Assembly (NCBI GenBank): GCA_016936335.1
Contig: JAFGXZ010000082.1
Span: forward strand, 1-9,065
Direction of reading: 5' to 3'
Length of the DNA stretch: 9,065 nucleotides
Origin: Fidelibacterota bacterium
GTDB lineage: Bacteria; Fidelibacterota; UBA2242
Numbering within the stretch: position 1 is the stretch's first letter; each line of letters begins with the position of its first letter. A program made the translations under genes and the position numbers. Under the pieces are notes generated by a model. It had not been told where the DNA came from. It was given only the letters and a program-made list of their open reading frames with translations, and did not search any database. This document shows positions 6,294-9,065 of this stretch, one piece after another.

Positions 6294-7138
6294 TTAGCTT
6301 CGCTCCTTTTCAGTACAATGTCACCGGCATTGACGCCTATATCCCGGGCGATCACCGGACATTTGGCTTTTAATAAAAAGAAAATCGGACGTGGTTCGTC
6401 GGACAGTCCTTCATAATTTCCCTGACCTTTGCTGATCACCATATCGGCGCTGCGAAACAGCTGCCGAAACTTCACACTGCAGGAGTGCAAAATCGTTCCC
6501 GGTGCCCGACTGCCGGAAGAGCAGATCTCCGCCACCTGCCCGATCCCCGCCGCGACGGCATCAACATAGGTGACATCATTTAGAACTGGTTCAGCTCGGA
6601 CAACATAAATTGTCGGCTTATTCACAGTCTCGATTAGCAGCCGGTCAAAGACCGACTCACCGGCGTTATCTCCAATATAAAGGATATTCTCCGCCCGCTC
6701 TAGCGCCCGGCGAAACTCAAAAATATCGCAAATTTCAAAATCCTTCTCCAGTGTCTCACGAATTTCCGCATGAATGTCGTAATCATCATGAATACCGAAA
6801 TCGATCACATTCCCTGCGATTGCCAGACGCACCGCTGTCAGCAATGGATCGTCGGAATTGGCTATCATCCGCTTCAATTGCGGATACAGGTCCAGAATTT
6901 CCCGGGTACTGTGGTTCTTTATCTCCGCCAGAGGATCATCCTGACCGGTGATCTCCCGGACTCTTTTAAAGATAATCTCCCCGGTCTCAGGCGGAATGCT
7001 GGTCAGCGGAATATCCTTCAGCATCATACCGACTTCATCAATCAGTTGTTTGATAATAGTAACATCTTCAGTCACCATGCGACCGATCCGCAACGCCTGA
7101 TTTACAAAACAGGGAAAACAGTCCAGATAGGTTTTCAT
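6290..7138 (-). CDS. DUF89/ARMT1-like damage-control phosphatase (AF1104-like)
   Basis: This protein is 282 residues from the chosen ATG at 7138, the usual length for the short prokaryotic DUF89 subgroup. It begins MKTYLDCFPCF, a hallmark of that group with Cys7-x2-Cys10. AGNVIDFGIHDDYD (108-121), IGDNAGESVFDR (155-166), LNDVTYVDA (186-194) and KGQGNYEGL (237-245) supply the asparagines, aspartates and lysine that bind the divalent metal and phosphate. Characterised DUF89 enzymes are Mn/Co/Ni-dependent phosphatases acting on damaged or harmful phospho-metabolites such as sugar phosphates. A longer frame from 7189 would overlap the CGGC gene and has no ribosome binding site, so it was rejected; the chosen start also has a weak site and lies 22 bases after the previous stop. 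It is followed by the overlapping VOC gene. Confidence 0.85.
   Translation of the reverse strand: MKTYLDCFPCFVNQALRIGRMVTEDVTIIKQLIDEVGMMLKDIPLTSIPPETGEIIFKRVREITGQDDPLAEIKNHSTREILDLYPQLKRMIANSDDPLLTAVRLAIAGNVIDFGIHDDYDIHAEIRETLEKDFEICDIFEFRRALERAENILYIGDNAGESVFDRLLIETVNKPTIYVVRAEPVLNDVTYVDAVAAGIGQVAEICSSGSRAPGTILHSCSVKFRQLFRSADMVISKGQGNYEGLSDEPRPIFFLLKAKCPVIARDIGVNAGDIVLKRSEAK
6303..6308 (-). promoter_or_regulatory. Shine-Dalgarno AAGGAG for the VOC gene, inside the DUF89 gene
   Basis: AAGGAG lies 9 bases before the VOC ATG at 6293 and within the last codons of the DUF89 gene. Together with the ATGA stop/start overlap it indicates coupled translation of the two proteins. Confidence 0.7.
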
Positions 7139-7160
7139 ACTTGTTTTACCATTTTTACGA

Positions 7161-7610
7161 TTAATTATAATCCTTGCGCGTTTTTTCATCAGACCAGGTC
7201 GGTCGAATCATTTCCTGCCAGTCAGGACTTTTCCAGGTGCCTAATTTCTCATGATTGTCAACATATTTTTGGGGAATCGGGTGAGTTCCAATTACCACCT
7301 TTACGTTGAAACGATTTTCCAGAAATTTCCTGAATGTATCGATATACGGGCAAGGTGGATAACCGACGACTAATCCCGTCGCCAAATGGATTACCTGTGC
7401 ACCGTTTTTGACCATTTCGTCGCCGGCATATTCGATATTACCACCGGGACAGCCGTCACAGGTCGTATAGCCGACCAGCTCCAACTCTGCATCCTTGTGG
7501 TAAATACTGAAAGCGCCTTCCCGGTATTTCATCGCCCGCAAACATTTCCCGCCGGCACAGCGGCGATAGCGATCACAGATAATAATTCCGATTTTAATCG
7601 TTTCCGGCAT
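7161..7610 (-). CDS. CGGC-domain protein (cysteine-rich, putative metal- or cluster-binding)
   Basis: The product is 149 residues from the ATG at 7610. It carries the CGGC-domain (PF08821-type) signature: IIICDRYRRCAGGKC (9-23), TTCDGCPGGN (49-58), IHLATGL and PPCPYIDTF (85-93), then VVIGTHP (105-111). Six cysteines (12, 18, 23, 51, 54, 87) and several histidines could bind a metal or iron-sulfur cluster, but the biochemical role of the family is not established. One position where relatives often have Cys (HLATC-like) is Gly79 here. An alternative ATG at 7625 adds five residues, but AAGGA is then directly adjacent to the start codon; the ATG at 7610 has AGGG 6 bases upstream. Such proteins commonly sit near NifX-like and MinD-like genes in anaerobes, as here. 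Confidence 0.82.
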   Translation of the reverse strand: MPETIKIGIIICDRYRRCAGGKCLRAMKYREGAFSIYHKDAELELVGYTTCDGCPGGNIEYAGDEMVKNGAQVIHLATGLVVGYPPCPYIDTFRKFLENRFNVKVVIGTHPIPQKYVDNHEKLGTWKSPDWQEMIRPTWSDEKTRKDYN

Positions 7611-7668
7611 AGTCAACCCTGTCATTCCTTATGATTATCGTTAAGAGAGATGATGCACAGAAATATAG

Positions 7669-7869
7669 TCATCTTAAATCCCGATCAATGCTGCCATCGG
7701 GTAACATATTATCAGGATGAAAGCGACCGGATTCTTCCATATCATAACGGACGCATCTTTTCCAATTCCCGCAGCAATAGTCGTGTATCCATTTTTCTGC
7801 CAGAAATCCGGCATCGTAAAACCGTTTCATCGGACATACCGGATACCATTTGCAGGTTTCGTTCTCCAA
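7669..7869 (-). CDS. Small cysteine-rich protein of 66 residues, TTG start, function unknown
   Basis: This product is easily missed because it starts with TTG at 7869. The start lies 3 bases after the stop of the NifX-like gene and 10 bases after an AAGGA inside that gene's end. The protein has five cysteines (6, 12, 32, 33, 39) in a C-x5-C ... CC-x5-C pattern, with a striking aromatic and charged composition: CKWYPVCPMKRFYD, EKWIHDYCCGNWKRCVRYDM, then HPDNMLPDG. Four or five Cys in so short a chain suggest an iron-sulfur or zinc site. From memory, similar small proteins in anaerobes and archaea are sometimes auto-labelled uracil-DNA glycosylase; nothing here looks like a glycosylase catalytic domain, so that label should not be trusted. 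Coupling to cofactor-binding and CGGC genes suggests a metal or cluster role (inference). Confidence 0.72.
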   Translation of the reverse strand: MENETCKWYPVCPMKRFYDAGFLAEKWIHDYCCGNWKRCVRYDMEESGRFHPDNMLPDGSIDRDLR

Positions 7870-7872
7870 CGG

Positions 7873-8211
7873 TCAGAATTCCTTTAGACTACCGTTATTA
7901 TATGCATCGTAGGCTTCTTTGACTGTCATTTCGCCGGCGCCGACATAGATTTTAACACCACTCTGCGCCAGAACCCGCGCTGCATTTCCGCCCGGACCAT
8001 TGCCGGTAATTAGCACATCGGGTTTCAATTCAAACAGCTTTTGGGCCGTTTGCGGACCGGCGCCGTGGGCGGTATCCGCAATCGCGCGATTATCTAAAGT
8101 CGAGACCTCTTTTGTATCGTCATTCAAAACAAAAAAATAATCAGTCCGACCGAAACGGGGATCAATTCTTGATTCCCAATCTGTTCCCTTGCTTGTAAAT
8201 ACAATTTTCAT
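7873..8211 (-). CDS. NifX/NifB C-terminal-type domain protein, RFGR subgroup
   Basis: This 112-residue single-domain protein of the dinitrogenase iron-molybdenum cofactor-binding type begins MKIVFTSKGTDWESRIDPRFGR, where the RFGRTDYFFVL segment (19-29) replaces the HFG motif of the other two relatives. AHGAGPQTAQKL (48-59) and ITGNGPGGNAARVL (69-82) form the family's conserved loops, and the chain ends VKEAYDAYNNGSLKEF. It contains no cysteine, so any cluster would be bound through other residues or supplied by a partner. TAGGAG lies 5 bases before the ATG. It starts 14 bases after the MinD-like ATPase gene, the arrangement typical of anaerobe MinD/NifX-like (ORP-type) loci. It likely serves as a carrier or scaffold paired with that ATPase; this is inferred from context. 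Confidence 0.88.
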   Translation of the reverse strand: MKIVFTSKGTDWESRIDPRFGRTDYFFVLNDDTKEVSTLDNRAIADTAHGAGPQTAQKLFELKPDVLITGNGPGGNAARVLAQSGVKIYVGAGEMTVKEAYDAYNNGSLKEF

Positions 8212-8225
8212 TAGCGCTCCTATTT

Positions 8226-9065
8226 TTAATTGATAATTTCGTTCAACTTTTCCCAGCTCTGCCGGATATTTTTCTGTAATTCTCCATCGGTAAATTCAAT
8301 AATAGTCTGTCCCTGGGTCATGGCTTCCGTGAAGGTTTCATCATAAGGTAATTCAGCAATTGACACAATAGCATTCATCAGAATAAAATCTCGTATCTTT
8401 TGCGTAATATCAGGATTCAGATCGGCTTTATTAATGATACAACCGGAAGGAATCCCAAACTTCTTCACCAACTGGAAAACCCGCTCAAGATCATGAAAAC
8501 CGGAAACCGTCGGTTCCGTCACCAGTATGACGAAATTAGCGCCTGACAAGGATGAGACCACCGGACAACCGATCCCCGGCGAACCATCTACAAGCACAAG
8601 ATTTTTCTGCTGTTCCCCGGCAATACGTTTGGCTTCATTTTTTACCTTTGCCACCAACTTTCCGGAATTTTCAGCACCAATACCCAGCCTAGCATGAACC
8701 ATCGTCGTACCGGTTTTTATCGTTGAGATATACCAGTTACCCACATTCTGCTCTTCCATCGAAATAGCATTCACCGGACAAATCCGGGCACAATAGCCGC
8801 AGCCTTCGCAATCTAGCGGCTGAACAGTATATTTACCATTGATGACTGGAATAGCGCCAAAGCGGCAAATTTCAGCGCATTTTCCACATTGAGAACAAAT
8901 ATCCTGGTCGATTTTCGCGAGAACACCGCTGTAAAAATTCTCCGCATTCTTAAAATCCGGATCCAACAGCAAATGCATATCCGCCGCATCCACATCACAA
9001 TCCGCCACAATCACATCCCGACCGCCTAAAACAGCAAACGAAGCCGTCAAAGATGTTTTCCCTGT
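8226..9065 (-). CDS. MinD/Mrp-like P-loop ATPase with inserted 2x[4Fe-4S] ferredoxin domain (5' truncated by window)
   Basis: The frame runs off the right edge: the first visible codons read TGKTS, the end of a Walker A motif, so only the first few residues are missing (a TTG at 9050 is internal and not the true start). There are 279 visible residues. Counted from that TTG, the MinD-type second motif DCDVDAADMHLLL is at 18-30. A ferredoxin insert carries CSQCGKCAEIC (Cys52, 55, 58, 62) and CEGCGYCARIC (Cys81, 84, 87, 91), and a Walker B/switch II segment VLVDGSPGIGCPV lies near 152-164. This is the COG1149-type ATPase with an inserted ferredoxin domain, related to Mrp cluster carriers and to ORP-complex ATPases. 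These genes often come as tandem pairs, so a second copy may lie just beyond the window. Confidence 0.9.
   Translation of the reverse strand, partial: TGKTSLTASFAVLGGRDVIVADCDVDAADMHLLLDPDFKNAENFYSGVLAKIDQDICSQCGKCAEICRFGAIPVINGKYTVQPLDCEGCGYCARICPVNAISMEEQNVGNWYISTIKTGTTMVHARLGIGAENSGKLVAKVKNEAKRIAGEQQKNLVLVDGSPGIGCPVVSSLSGANFVILVTEPTVSGFHDLERVFQLVKKFGIPSGCIINKADLNPDITQKIRDFILMNAIVSIAELPYDETFTEAMTQGQTIIEFTDGELQKNIRQSWEKLNEIIN

Noticed and set aside
6770..7309. 179-codon + strand open frame opposite the DUF89 and CGGC genes
   Set aside because: It spans two well-supported - strand genes and their junction, and its translation shows no recognisable motif.
7669..7869. Uracil-DNA glycosylase label for the 66-residue Cys-rich protein
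   Set aside because: The chain is far too short and lacks any glycosylase catalytic motif; the label would be a carried-over annotation.
1861..8211. Nitrogen-fixation cluster, suggested by three NifX-type domains
   Set aside because: No nifH, nifD, nifK, nifE, nifN or radical-SAM NifB domain is present; this domain type is widespread in anaerobes without nitrogenase.
9048..9050. TTG as the start of the MinD-like ATPase
   Set aside because: The frame continues in phase to the window edge and reads the TGKTS end of a Walker A motif, so the true start lies outside.
1..9065. CRISPR array, tRNA, mobile element or attachment site
   Set aside because: I found no regularly spaced repeats, cloverleaf-like segments, transposase or integrase genes, or flanking duplications; the window is nearly all coding.

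Overview
This looks like a stretch of an anaerobic bacterial chromosome. It has moderate base composition (roughly mid-40s % GC by eye), tightly packed genes and ordinary AGGAG-type ribosome binding sites. The anaerobe reading rests on gene content: a MinD-type ATPase carrying two [4Fe-4S] ferredoxin motifs, three NifX/NifB-type cofactor-binding proteins, a CGGC-domain protein, and a CoA-disulfide-reductase-like flavoprotein. The species cannot be named from the sequence. No tRNA, rRNA, CRISPR array, insertion sequence or phage gene is visible.

Left part, + strand (2-1847): the C-terminal end of one ABC-3 family metal-ion permease, then a complete second ABC-3 permease, then a class I SAM-dependent methyltransferase of the leucine carboxyl methyltransferase type. 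This is the tail of a metal-uptake operon whose ATPase and binding protein would lie to the left.

Right part, - strand (9065 down to 1861): eleven complete genes and one truncated gene, all in the same direction and separated by at most 88 bases. In order of transcription they are: ferredoxin-containing MinD-like ATPase (5' end cut inside its Walker A motif); NifX-like protein of the RFGR type; a 66-residue cysteine-rich protein starting with TTG; CGGC-domain protein; DUF89/ARMT1-like damage-control phosphatase; VOC/glyoxalase-fold protein, overlapping its upstream neighbour by 4 bases; NifX-like protein of the HFGD type; 10-TM ArsP_2-type heavy-metal exporter; small membrane protein with a CPxCG...CP motif; CoA-disulfide-reductase-like FAD enzyme; single-domain response regulator; NifX-like protein of the HFGHC type. 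The two strands converge with only 13 bases between the last stop codons.

How the parts may fit together (inference): the MinD-like ATPase with NifX-like proteins recalls the anaerobe-specific orange-protein (ORP) loci of Desulfovibrio, where such proteins assemble or carry a molybdenum/copper-sulfur cluster. Here that kit is joined to a predicted metal or metalloid exporter, several cysteine-rich proteins, a thiol/disulfide flavoenzyme and two metabolite-repair candidates. A plausible theme is handling of metal-sulfur clusters or toxic metals and thiols under anaerobic conditions. No nitrogenase structural genes are present, so a role in nitrogen fixation is not supported.
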